Shown piece by piece: positions 34,481 to 47,200 of a DNA stretch of 64,000 bases. Each line of letters starts with the position of its first letter. The first letter of the stretch is position 1. The stretch comes from Mactromeris polynyma (taxonomy: Eukaryota > Mollusca > Bivalvia > Venerida > Mactridae), in assembly GCA_032209605.1 (NCBI GenBank), contig JASFXZ010000038.1, positions 1,612,001 to 1,676,000 of the forward strand, written 5' to 3'. The notes beneath the pieces are model-generated. The model did no database searches and was not told where the DNA came from. It worked only from the letters and a program-made list of their open reading frames with translations. The position numbers and the translations under genes were made by a program.

Positions 34481-35416
34481 AATATATTTGTTGTATATGA
34501 GAACGTTGAAAGTATATATGAAATTTCAACAACCTATACATTTGCTTTATTTCTGCGAGATATAGTCGGAACAATGTCAAACTATTTAGTAGAGAAAATC
34601 CGAAAACGAACACTGAAAAACAGAATAATGTTAGAATGTTTATTCTAGCAGATAATTCTATACATCACAAGGGGAGATCACTGCGTATGAGATCAAAGTC
34701 GTTGTATTATCTTCATCTCCGTCAGGTCTTATATCTGGATTAGGATAACTCACCGACCGATGGAACATCAGCACGGCATTCCATCGACAGGACAGAAATC
34801 GCATCATCACAAAATAGAAATACAATTGATTGAATTGTATTTGTCGATGTACGTCATTAATTTTGAATCATGTTCGTTGTTTTTCCTGTTTGGTCGTAAC
34901 GATAATAAGTCGCTTCACTCTTCTGTCGGTTCGACGTTCTGTCCGGAAACAAGTACATAATAACTGTTAGCTGCTCTTCCATACACGTGAATGAAAAAGA
35001 CATAAGTTTTGTCGAATGATGTTTTAGTTTAGTTTTATAATATTTTATTGTACATACATGTATACATAAAGCTGTCATATTTGCACAAACATACACATAA
35101 CTTGTACATACATACACACGTTTTAACAATATTAGCTAGGGCCCTCCCTAGATGTTTTGTTGCGATACCCCTGTCGTAACCAATATTAAGTTAAACATTA
35201 AGTGTTTCCCACATCACAAGGTTTTCAAGTGGATGATTCGGAACACTTCGATTAATACATTAATATGCTGAATTTATTTTCCAAACGATCAACGAATAAG
35301 TGTGTATACATACAAAAAGGTGATTTAACACGCCGGATAGTTGAAGTAGCTGCGTCCTCCTTAAACAAGATCAACATGTATCGGGTGGAAATCTGAAACT
35401 TCGTGATGTAAAAGTA

Positions 35417-35783
35417 CAGTCGGGCCTCGTTCATTCGAATTTAATGGGTCGAGTTTTTATTTCGAATAATACATGGTTTTGAATGACCCATTTCAATTCG
35501 TCGTACATAAGAAAATACATCGTTACCTGATATGTATTCCGAACAATACCGAGTATTTCATGACATGAAAATTTATAAACTCATTTCTACGAAAGACCGG
35601 AGATGACATTCATACTTCATTATTTTTCTCTTAAGAGAGTAACGATTTCAAGATTTCCACTTGAAGAATTCACGAATCCACGATTTCATCTTCATGAATT
35701 CACGAGTTCAATTCCACGAAATCATAATTTCAACTGCACGGATTCTTAATATTGGGTTGTCGAATAAACGAGGTCCGACTGTA
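35417..35783. mobile_element. MITE of the CAGTCGGACTTCG family carrying an internal insertion
   Basis: Ends CAGTCGGGCCTCGTTCATTC and GAATAAACGAGGTCCGACTG. It is about twice as long as the 175-bp member at 59400. The extra internal part is made of ACGAATTCACGATT-like repeats and is shared with 55946-56317. Confidence 0.65.
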
Positions 35784-36764
35784 TTTACAGTTTAAGATCT
35801 TCACAGAAAAACTTTGGGAGACACAGATGTTTGCTTAAGAGAGGTAAACGTGGTTATAGATTATTACTACGGTAAATAAATGAAGTCGCTGAAGAAACAC
35901 TGTTGCTAAAGAGTGTCGCTTTTGATAGGGTGCACTTTTTATTGTTTTCTGTATTTTAGTAGTTTATCATTATTTGTATTATAAAAGCTTAAAGCGCCAT
36001 TACATGTATTATGTTATTAATGTATATATATAAAATACTTTAACATATTTGGTAAGGATTGACATTCGTGCCGAGGAAAATATTTTCATGTCTCTGAATT
36101 TGACATATTGTCATAAATAGAAACTCCTTACTTCTTCGAAGACATTTCCCTGTCACTGAATAACTCAATGCATAAACTGTTGAATGTGACCATTTCTGAC
36201 ATGATTACAAGTATGAACGATCTTTTATGTAATAAAACCTTATGACCTTCCCTGTTCGTAATCAAAATGATAAATAAGAACATCTGTCAAAATCTCTACT
36301 TTCATTTCGATGTCTACAATAGGTTACTTTTGGTTTAGGAAATGTCGATAATAAAGTAACGGAAGTTCTTTATGTGAAATAGAAAGCAATTTGTCTGGCT
36401 GAAATCTACCATCTTAGAAAGGCCAACATAATGTATTGCCGCTTTCAAATCCAGATATTACTGGAAATTGATAGTAGCAGTGACTGGCATTACAATATTT
36501 TTGTGCGTTTGAAAGTTCTCCATCTGAAGACCTGTATTTCAATGCTAAGCTGTATTTTTGCAAAATATTTTGATGCATTCTTTTTATTTAATATTATTAT
36601 TAGCTTAGTCATGTAACCGTGTGTGAATAAATAGTTTCAAACAGTGTTAGTGATATTTTTCTGTATATTTGAATCATTGATGCTGATGCAGTAAAATCTC
36701 ACTTAAAACAAGTTGAATGAAGTTGGCGCGGCAATCGTACATCGTACATCAACACTGAATACCG

Positions 36765-37194
36765 ATCCAGATTGAGTACAGAGCCAGCACTGACATCGTT
36801 AGTCGACTAATAGTTTGAATACATATCTTAAATCGAACCCAGAGCTAGCACTGACATCAACATTCGAAACGAGTCCGCGGCGAATACATATCTGGAGTCG
36901 AATAACGAGCCAGCTCGTACATCGTTATTCGAGTTTTCTAAATAGTTGAATGCAGACACACGACTGAATCCAGAGCTAGCACTGACATCAACATTTTAAC
37001 TTGACCGCGGCGAATACATATCTGGAGATGAAATCAAGCCATCTCGTACATCGTTATTCAAGTTTTCTAAATATTTGAATACGGACCAAGTAGCCAATCC
37101 AGAGCTAACACTGACATCAACATTCGAAAAAGGTCCGCGGCGAATACATATTTGGAGTCGAATAACGAGCCAGCTCGTAAACCGTTATTCGAGT
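36765..37194 (+). repeat. Tandem repeat of about 125 bp, 3-4 units
   Basis: Units contain GAGCTAGCACTGACATCAAC, GTCCGCGGCGAATACATAT and GAATAACGAGCCAGCTCGTA. A longer array is at 57295-57885. Confidence 0.8.
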
Positions 37195-37425
37195 TTTCAC
37201 TTTATAATAAGGTGCGATTACTCTAAAAAACTTAAAATTCGAGTCGGTAATAGTGACTCGCTTTGTAATCAGGGGAGATCACTCACAAAAACCTTAAATT
37301 AATGTCGGTAAGATTGACTTTCCTTTATAATCATTGGAGGTCACTCTGAAAAACCGAAAATTTAAGTTAGGAATATTGACTTCCCTTCATAATCAGGGAA
37401 GATTGCTCTGAAAAACTAAAAAGTT
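37195..37425 (+). repeat. 61-bp hairpin repeat, about 4 units
   Basis: Shorter relative of the arrays at 17647 and 58195. It starts directly at the end of the 125-bp repeat, in mid-unit. Confidence 0.8.
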
Positions 37426-37498
37426 AAATGGCTAAAAACCACACTACATTTAACTGTTATTTTCAATTGTATAAATACCAAATGTCGTTACGTCACCA

Positions 37499-37667
37499 TT
37501 GTCTCAAATATATGGAAGCTGCTCTAACGGGCCGAACAATCTTTTGAAGTGCTTATGGGTGGCTATACACTTTGTACGTGACATTTTGTGCTCGATTTCC
37601 AACTCCATTGAAATAAATCACATCATCCTCTGTTCGTAAATCCGTCAGTGCATTTCACTTGTTTTCA
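37499..37667 (+). repeat. 170-bp module, copy 3
   Basis: Same module as at 17284 and 18218, followed by a truncated MITE (37663-37737) as in the first spacer. Confidence 0.8.
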
Positions 37668-38483
37668 GAACCTGATATTTATTTTGGATTATACCAAGTC
37701 TTCGGAAAAAAGATTGTCGAAACGAAGTCCGACTGTAACAATGGTAGACGGGTACCGCTTTCACATCTCGAGTTTTTCTTAGCAACTCTTATCAAGGCCA
37801 TTTCAATTTCTACCTATGGTTAGCGAAAGGTTCATGTTTTGAAGCCAACCTACCAGGCAGGGACAAAAACAGTCGATAAAACCCTTTTTTGTATCTGCAT
37901 AATCTTTCTGCCCACAAGCAAAGACATTATACATTCAAGATATAATTGCGAACTACTATTTAACAAAAACAACACAAAGTACCGAGTAAATGACTAGATA
38001 TATTTTTTTTTCTAGTTTTGAAAAAAGTCATCGCCTACCTGAGATATTGTTATCAATAATACAATACAATATATTTTATTTTAAGTCGGCAATACATTAT
38101 AACAAGTAATACACGCTTAGAGAAAGAGCCTTTACAACCGACTATGAAGTAACATATAGTATAAAGAAAACATAGCATAAAACAGCTGCAACTAAAGATA
38201 TAAGCATTTAAGCATACACATATTGACAATTGGATGTGTTTAAAATAGTCTACAAGCAATACAGTTTTAATATTAAATAAATATAATGTTATTAAAACAG
38301 TAAATGACTGGTTAATACTCTGATAAGTCAAAAGTTATAAAGATACATATCATACCTAACACAAAGAGACGCATACAACATAAGCTAAATGGATCGATGA
38401 CGTTTAATTTTAACACCATTGCTGGGGGATGTTTTCATATTTCCAGACTTGCTATTTTTTATTCAATCAGACTGTCGAAACCT

Positions 38484-38531
38484 ACCCACCAGGGGTCACT
38501 AAACGTAGATCTATATTGGTATGGCCTCAGT
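38484..38531 (+). repeat. Single 48-bp unit at the paralogous minisatellite site
   Basis: One unit only, flanked left by GACTGTCGAAACCT and right by AAGAATGCC, like the ends of the 21-unit array at 19187-20194. It has small differences from the array units (CAGGGGTCACTAAACG). Confidence 0.95.
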
Positions 38532-39768
38532 AAGAATGCCTTTTCTTTGGTTTACAGCAAATCTTCCGACAAGAATGAATATATATTTAGGTACTAGAAT
38601 GACAAAGCAGTTCAGTATGGCTTGCCGAATAACAAAAACATTATTGATGGTAGAGAAGATTATACGCTTTAATGATTAATATTTCTGTTCAAATGTTTCA
38701 TTAACCTCGTGCGGTCGAAATGCGCCACTCAACGCTATAGACATATACTTAATGGTGAGTTCTGACTTAAATGCGTGTTGAATTAAGACAAAATTGACCT
38801 CAGAAACTTTAAGCCATTTGTCCGTGAGAATTTAACAAAATAACTGCTGATAAATTTTTGATTTCGATAATAAGAATAAGTATTTTAGGTACTGTTTATA
38901 TCCTTAACGATTACGTATTATTTACAAATTTGATACAAATAGATTTTTGATGAGGCAATCCAAAATTTAACTGCGTTTTGTCCTACAACTACGCGCGGCA
39001 GTCACGATAATGTTGGAACTTCATACGTGATATTTAAAATTATTTCGGTGTGATATTCTACCACAATATCAGCTAAAAACACATGCGCACCGCATTCGGA
39101 ATTTCACGAACTGTTAACACTAAACTATTGTTGAACAAAATATATGAGTGTTCTTCTAACAATTTATTCAGCCGAGTGACACGCTCGTGTATTGAAACAA
39201 CTGTATCAAGTAGAGTACAGACTATTGTACACCAGCGTGAAATTTCGTGCGTACCAGACCGAAATTTCCCGCATTTACACCAATGCTGGAAAACTTGATC
39301 ATCCTTATTTTTTTTAAAAAGTATGCAAGAAAAAGAATATATCTCTGGCTTCGTGTACGGATGCAAATATCTGGCTCTCGGGTAACTTCTTAACCCTTCA
39401 GTACCGGAAGTCATTAAAAGATTCTTATTAGATAAACCAGTATGAGGAATTAACAAAATAATCAAAGCACAGAAGGTGCTGTGGGACGGTACCACTCGTC
39501 TTTTTAGCCAAGCTGGCAAATCGTTGCAGACTTGCGTTTTGTAACTAAACAGTTAAAAAATTTAACATCAAAGTATGTGCAAACATGTCAGATGTCTCCC
39601 ATCCAATTTTGCATTGTATGTATGATTAAACGGTGTGCATTTAGCGACCTGCGCAAATCAACGTGCAAAAACAACCATCGTTACCGAAATCATCTTTAAA
39701 CCCTTTGCACTTGATGGCAACAGCTCATTAGTTCACATACCACTTAAGAACGTCAATTTTGCAACAAT
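38532..39768. repeat. Paralogous spacer segment, copy 2
   Basis: Aligns with 20195-21474. A minus-strand frame of 148 codons (39073-39519) is interrupted in the other copy by base changes and contains no recognised motif; not called as a gene. Confidence 0.7.
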
Positions 39769-39784
39769 TTGCACGCGAGTTGTT

Positions 39785-39800
39785 ATTTCACTAACTGTAT
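39785..39800. other. Empty target site of the Tc1/mariner-type element
   Basis: TTTCACTAACTG has one TA (39792-39793). At the filled site the same flanks surround the 1383-bp element with TA on both sides. Confidence 0.85.
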
Positions 39801-40911
39801 TACCGAACATAATACATGCACATGGGTATTACCACTCTACACCGTTTGTTATGTTATTTATAACATAATGATTCAGACGTCATGACTTTATAACATCAAC
39901 GTGTGACGTTATATTTGGCGCAAATTTTACACACATGTATGCATTTATAATAGCTCTATATCATAACATATATAAGTTCCCGTTAAAAACATTGTAATCT
40001 CGCCGGGTGCAACACCGTTTGCGAGATGTTGTGTCTGTGTAGAGCGGCTTTTGTTGATACAGTGTTGCTCTGAATGGGTTAATTTGAGAATACGATTCTT
40101 ACTACGGGAAAATGATACTCTTGTTGAAGAGTGGTTGTTGGTCAAGAGAGAGACAAGAGATGGCTTGATGGAGGCTGTTCCGTGCTCGTTATTTCTTGGT
40201 GTGCCTTTAACCTCATTATCATGACTAACCGAGTGTCATGTAAATATTTGTCTTGTATAGAGCTACTACTATACAAAGTAGTTCATCTGTACACAGAACA
40301 TCTCATCTATTTGATCTCTATAATGGAATTCCGGGTGTTTATATTTCAATGGAAGAGTAATTGGTCACAAATGTAATTTGCAATCCAAATGGCTATAAAA
40401 AAAATTACATTCACTACAAAAGTCGCATTGACACGAATTGATTTATTCTGTCTGACAATACATTACGCGGCAACAAAAAATACAATGAACAAAAGATACT
40501 TTTAACTTGATAAAATATTGTTCCGACCATGTAAATTATTAATAAAACTTCTAAGATAAAAGTGCATTTAACAAATAACTTCCACGTGATGCAGACTAAG
40601 CACGTGATTTAAATAGCATTTGATATTTTAACACCAACAAAATTGTCCAATCAACGGAAACTGTGGTTGATAAATAAGTTGAGTTACCGCAGGAGGAACG
40701 ATCATTCTGATCTGAACAGTGTTGTATAATTATTGAATATTTTCACAAAGGGATATAGTCAACTCTTACATAACAAAACATTAGATTAGGCCTGTGATTT
40801 TTCAGCGTTATCAAAATGTGCGGATGATTAAGAAAATAGGTTACGTATGTTTTAAATTTATAAACACGTAAATTGTTACCTGTTGGGCTAAAATAACAAT
40901 TATACATAATA

Positions 40912-41229
40912 ATGAAAACTCTGCGTTACTCGGATTATATTTTATTACTAACACTGACATTTTCGCTCGGAAAAATTCACAGTCAGTGTATGAACTTCTC
41001 CACATATGTGTGGGAAAATATCGGCGTGGCAGAGTCACAACTTTGGATGGCCGAGGCCCCAAATCTTGAGCAGTGTTTGAAAATGTGTGTTCGGCGTTCG
41101 GCTTGTAACTCGATGAATTACAACTTGCGGACGACGCTTTGTGAACTTAACGACGGAACCGTAAATTCTACTCGAAATAAATTTGACCAGTCTCTGGTTT
41201 ATGCAGAATTCAACTGGTTGCCAGCTGAG
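40912..41229 (+). CDS. Gene C exon 1: signal peptide and PAN/apple domain
   Basis: 318 bp, phase 0 end at GAG|GTAAAC. The signal peptide is identical to that of gene B; five replacements lie in the PAN part (for example AES for AQS). Confidence 0.8.
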
Positions 41230-44200
41230 GTAAACTTTCTGTTTGTTATATCAATACATATTCATTTACAAAAAGCATATGATCCAAAATATGATGTCCA
41301 GGAATTTGGTTACATCTTGAAAATCTTGGTGACCAAGTTTTTTATGTTCTTTATGTTAAATGCCTCCGTACAAAAATGGTAGTTACATTTTATCATAAAA
41401 TGGAGTCTTTTTTTTAATAAAGGCAAGTTAAAAAAACTACAAATATAACCAGATATGGAATGGAAAAGCGTTTTAAAAAAATTGAAGATATAACAAGGAC
41501 ACGAAAAGTTTACTTTAAGTTTTCAAAGTCAAACAGTTTTTTGTTTGGCTAACTCAATTCTGTTTGAGTTTTGAAGAGACATTTCATGCTAAAACCTGTT
41601 CTGGTATTTAAATTATTAGCGTAACATTCTCTGCCACCAGAATAATGCACAACGTGGACAGGGAAAGTGTTTTTTTAGAGATTTAACACATAGTCCAGGA
41701 CAGCATATTTTGGATCATATGTTTCATGAATTCCGCGCGAGATAATGTACTTTGCTTGATTAATTTCTCGATATTATTTTGGCGGAAATGTTAAAAATCA
41801 GTGATTTTGCTAAGAGAGTTGTAAATTTTGACAATGAGAACAGTTTACGTATGTAAATCAGACTAATCATTAGTTCATGATTCGAAAACAACACTCGTTA
41901 TATTGCTGATGTCTTAAAGACTGCAGTAAATAATCGTTTAAAATTTAGCATACTCATATAAAATATAGGGTGAATAAAATGAAAATATTTCAACGAAATC
42001 ATATAGATTAAATTACGAAACTTTCTAAATCAACTGTTCGAACATATTTAAGTTTAGAGTGCGACCTCACCACACCAACACCCTTTGGAAGTAGCCAACA
42101 TTCGGCTGTTGTTTAGAGGTCGTTGCTCCGGAGAGTTTACATGGCAGTACATGGTTATGCAAAATGATTATGTTGTTGAAGAGAGCTAGGTTGTTGCTCA
42201 TGAGAGGGCTGCTCTGGAGAGGTTGTACTGTATATCGACACCTGCACCCAAACTAGAGTATTTAATCAGAAGAGCCTTAGTTATAGGACAACGGTAAACT
42301 AAAATTATCTTGTTCCAGATTGATCCAAGCTGCTTTCCACGACCTTGTGGTATGGACGAAGTATGTATACCAAAACTCAGTGAGTCAAGCTGTTCCTTCT
42401 ATTGTATGCCAGCTGGACGTGAGTACATGTTTATATTCATTTCTGTAATGAGCGAACTGTAAATTTGCTCCAATCTCTAATTCGCCGTCCTCTTCTTCTT
42501 CCGGTATAGTACAGACACATGGCCCTGTGTTCACAAAAGAATAACTGATCTGGATCAAGTTGATCCTGAAATATGTTTTTCATTTTCATAAAGCAACGAA
42601 ATACTTTACACAAGTGCAAAAATACTTGAAATGCGCCATATTAACTTGATGAACACATTTAGAACTTTACCTTTTTGTTGATAAATCATTAATATATACA
42701 TGTATGGTTAATACCAAAACTGGTCGAGATCAAATCAGGATCAATGTTCAAGAAATTGGCCTTAACTCATTGATTGCCATATTTTTCTAAATAAAGACGC
42801 AATCTCAAAATGAAATCTTAAGAATAGTGAAAAACGTTCATATATGTCACACAATGTTAAAAGATTTAGTTTTGCAAAGCAATTGTTTTTCAAAAGTTGA
42901 AAGAAACTACATCTGATCTTGATCCTGATAACTAATTATATGTGAACATGGGACCTGCTGGTGTGTACTGTTACTGTCGCCTGTGAGCGGACACATGATA
43001 AGTATGCATACTGCGTGTATTGAAATTCACTCTTCGTTCTTAGCCGAAAAAGTAATTTACGAAATTGAACGAATGTTTACGAGTCAGTTCTGGGTAAGGT
43101 AAATAGTATCTGTATTGTCAACGTTTGTTCAACAACGTCGCGGTCTCACTTTGTATGTTTTGGCCGCATTAAACCTACCGAGAGATGACAAATGGCATGA
43201 AATCACATATTTCACATTATAAAATATTGAGTCGGTAATTACTTGGTACGTTTTACATGATCAGATTTTCCCCAAAATCCTGTACACGTTTGTGATGAAC
43301 TACATTCCCCGATTGTTGTAATTCGTGCTTACAAGACTTGAAGTCTCTATCAGTCGAAACAGAAGTATCAAACATTTAACTGTATATTTTAGTGGATTTC
43401 GAACACGAAGGAAATGTCATTGGGACTTTTTTATCACATAAAATTAGCATTTTGGTGCCAAAAAATACTAGGCGCAATTTATGAGCACTAATTCATAAAA
43501 TGTCATTGTAAAGTCATGGCGTCAACTGTGTATAGTTTGTTTCACCATTCCATGACCTATGTCAATAAATCGATACAGATGTTTGTAGTTTCTGTTAATT
43601 CAATGCAAAGTAATATACCAGAGGTAAAGAAGGGTCCATTCATTATGGTCACGGGAAACGTACATTTATAGTATGCAGGGGCGGTTCAAGGATTTGGTCT
43701 TGGGAGGGGGGGGGGGGGGTGGCGTAACTTTTTTGGGTTTTGCTCAAGCATTATAAAACGGCAATGACTGTTTATAAACATCATCATGACAGAATATAAT
43801 GCTACAAGAAATCAGAATCGCTTATTTGAAAATCTTATAATTAAGTATATCTGTATATTTCCATATTCATACTCAGACATACATCTAAGCTTTGGGAATC
43901 AATTTAGGGGGGGGGGGGCGCTGGGTCTCCCCTGCATCCGCTAGTGCAAATATAATATATAATTAGTCAAAGTATTCTGGTCTTTAGTAATATTTCTTTA
44001 TTCTGTATCACCTCCTTGATTAAATTAGACAAAGCTGATATGATAGAAACTTTCAAAAGTAAAACTTCACCATGATCCTACTCAGAGTTGTGTCTTTGTT
44101 TAGTGAAGTAATATTTTGGTTGGGGCATTTTTTGTATGTTTGTCGCGATAGGGGAAACATAACATTGATGATTTCGTTTTTTTCTTTAATTTAAGACAGT

Positions 44201-47200
44201 AATTTTTTCCAAGACAGTGTGTTAAATATTGGCATTATGTAACGGCACTTATTTATTGAAATATTATATACAAACGCTTTTGCCCAATCTCATTAAATTC
44301 AGCTCCAGTCGCACTTTCCTATACTATAACTGGATATGACTGCACAATACAGGTCACGTTCTTGTGACCTTTTAGTAGCCAACACAATCTTCGGCTGCAA
44401 AATGCTTTGGTATAGAGTTATGAATATTCGTCGATCTCCGGCGAGCTCCGTAAGTTCTATTTGAGCGTAGATCACCAAGACGTTCCGATTACCTATTTTC
44501 GTCAATTTCAATATGACTGCGCCCTTGGGCACAAACGCAACTCCTACACGGCAACATTCTTTGGTTGATAGGTGTTGTTTGTGTGGTGTTTCGTTTTTGG
44601 AAATATTTATAACCGGAAGCGGCAGAAGGCCGTTAAAAAACAGTATTAACAGAAACTCCAAAATAAACGATAAAGCCATTTTGAGAAAGACGACAAACAC
44701 GGTTTTGTAAGGAGAAATGTCATTGGACCGCAAACGAGCACCTGGCTACGCATATCTATTTTTAGAGAGGTTATATGAACGTGACCTCTTACGGAGTGTA
44801 GTCAGAGGTGGCCCTGTGGCTCAGTGGTAACGCTCCTGACTACGATTTCGAAGGTCGTGGGTTCGATCCCTCGTCTAACAGGATAAAAACAGAAATGCTG
44901 CTCAGTGTTTCCGACCTATCATAGTACTAGCATGTAACCAGGAAAGTACTGGATATATTCCAGGAAAGTACTGGTTAGATGCCAGGAAATGGTAACTGTA
45001 CGATGGGTCTCATTCATGGGTCTGTTTGACCTATGCTGCCCTTCGGTTTCAAAAAGTCTATTTATGGCGTGCGGGGAACATACAGGGTCGACCAAAATAC
45101 CATAAAGAGCATTAGAAAAAATGTGCGCGGCGACGGTCGACCTAAAAAACACAGTAATATGCGATTTGGGAGTGTTGTCAGATCCTAACAGCGGAAAGTA
45201 ATAAAGTTAGGGGCTGATTTCAATGAGTTTGGCTTTGTCTAAAGTATACTTTACTTAACGATATAAAAAAGTAAATATAATAATTTCAAATTTTCTATTT
45301 AACTCAAAATAACGAAATATTGTGCGTAAAATGGAAATGTCTGTTAAACCGACAAATACTAAAAATCGATAAGTTTTCAAAAATCGTACGTATACTGTTA
45401 ATTGCTATTTTCGGGTTTCTTCCGGTTGCGCGCTATTTTTATTTTGAAAATAACACTTACACTGAAACAATATGGCACAATAGATATTTATGGAAAAGAA
45501 ATGTTATAGTCTGCGTTTTGATAGTGTGAACTGAAAACAAAAAGAAAATTGAAGTATTTTTTTCCCGTTACGTCACCGCGAGTATCGCGCAAATACAAGC
45601 AAACAGTATAACTCGTAATTTTGGAAAACAAAAAGAAAATTGAAGTCAGTTTTTTTTCCGTTACGTTATTTCACGGCGAGTACCGCGCAAATACAAGCAA
45701 ACAGTATAACTCGTAATTTTGGAAAACCAAAAAAAATCTATATGCAACTTAATTTTGAACCATTCTGCTATTCGTCACTATTCGCTTTTAATAGTAACCA
45801 ATTCATTGTAGAAAAATGATTTTATTTGCGATTCATTTGTTTATTGTACAGTATAAGGTGGTCCTATCATCGAGATTTCACTGTACATAATGCTAGTTAG
45901 TTATAATGCATTAGGATGATGTGTATGTTATCACAGGTACGGTATGCCCTTTTCCTAAAGCCGGTACAAGCAGTGGAAGATACGTAGGGGATGTCAATGA
46001 ATTGCATTGTGGGAAAGGTTATATTGGAAATGATTCTGCCACATGTCTTCCTAACGGAGAATGGAGTAAGAAAATAAGAACAAAGTGTGATCGTAAGTAT
46101 TAATCAAAATGTATGTAAATAGTTGAAAGTAATACATTTTACAGTGGAAAAAATTGGTTAGAAGTGGGTAAACCGTTATTGTGATGCTTAACAAGTAAAC
46201 TAATCAAACAGACAAGGCTTTGAGGCGAAGCTATTTGAACAACAGTTATATAATATTTGTATAGAATATAAACATGAATGCGTTTACCGGTATGACTAGA
46301 TCTGTTCAACACTTGCGCATACTATACACTCATGTACTAGTATATATATATATCGAAAGGTTAAGTACAAATGAATGTCCAACTGAACAATCAAAACGTA
46401 TAATTACCATCCTCTTTCCATTCATATGTATCTATTCAGGGAGACAATGGTTATACTGGATTTTTGGAACATACACACACTTTTGAACTCGTAGATGAAT
46501 ATGTTTGAGAAGAAATAATACTGTATTTGTACTTTACTGTTATGTATATGTTATTCATTGCTGTTTCTATATTGTGTTGATAGTACAAAAAAACTACAAA
46601 GGAATGGAAAGAAATAAACTTACATTATTCGATCTTAATATTGCTTTTTGATTTCAAGTAAAATGTTATGTCTTTTTTTTCATTTTATGTTGTATTGTTT
46701 GTCCATACTCTGTGATATGTAGCTTGTAAAGCGCTTTTGAACGTGAATTTTATATGAAATGAGCGCTATAAAATCTGGTATATAATAATAATAATAATAA
46801 TGTCAGTCTGAGTTAATGATGGAAAGTATTGATATTTTACTATTTGTTCTGCTAGAGAATCATTTAAAACCAGCAGCATGCAGACACTGTACATCAATTA
46901 AACATAGTATTAAATACTGTCTATACCGGTTGAACAAGTTTATGCTCTGCATGAATGGGAGTCATGATGCCGAAACAATTAACGGCGTAAATTTTGCGTT
47001 GGATACAACAAGAATACATGCAATTGTCATTCTTTACAATAATATAACAGCAACGCAATATTTGGTATTTGAGATACAACAAAACAAACAGTAGTCATAT
47101 TCAGCATCGGAAAAATGGGTATCATATATTGAAAAATGCAGAAGTTAAAATTTTAGTTATGAGATAATTCGGTTCAAAAAATAGTGCAAAAGTGTTACGC

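Larger units (their letters stand above)
34330..36764. other. Region downstream of gene B
   Basis: Aligns with 54640-57294 downstream of gene C apart from small indels. An AATAAA at 34475-34480 (kept at 55014-55019) is a candidate polyadenylation signal. A MITE lies at 35417-35783. No gene was recognised. Confidence 0.5.
43600..45420. other. Intron 2 insertion private to gene C
   Basis: At the corresponding place in gene B (about 28030-28080) only about 50 bp are found. The insertion contains an hAT-like MITE, a tRNA-derived SINE head and an antisense open frame. It may be several nested insertions. Confidence 0.6.

Noticed and set aside
39073..39519. 148-codon minus-strand frame in the spacer before gene C
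   Set aside because: The paralogous spacer (20940-21227) keeps only a shorter version, with changes that do not respect the frame, and no motif was recognised.
44810..44880. Functional tRNA genes at 44810, 10798, 1268, 24045 and 32366
   Set aside because: A and B boxes are present, but acceptor stems do not pair by eye and unrelated tails follow. They are better explained as SINE heads.
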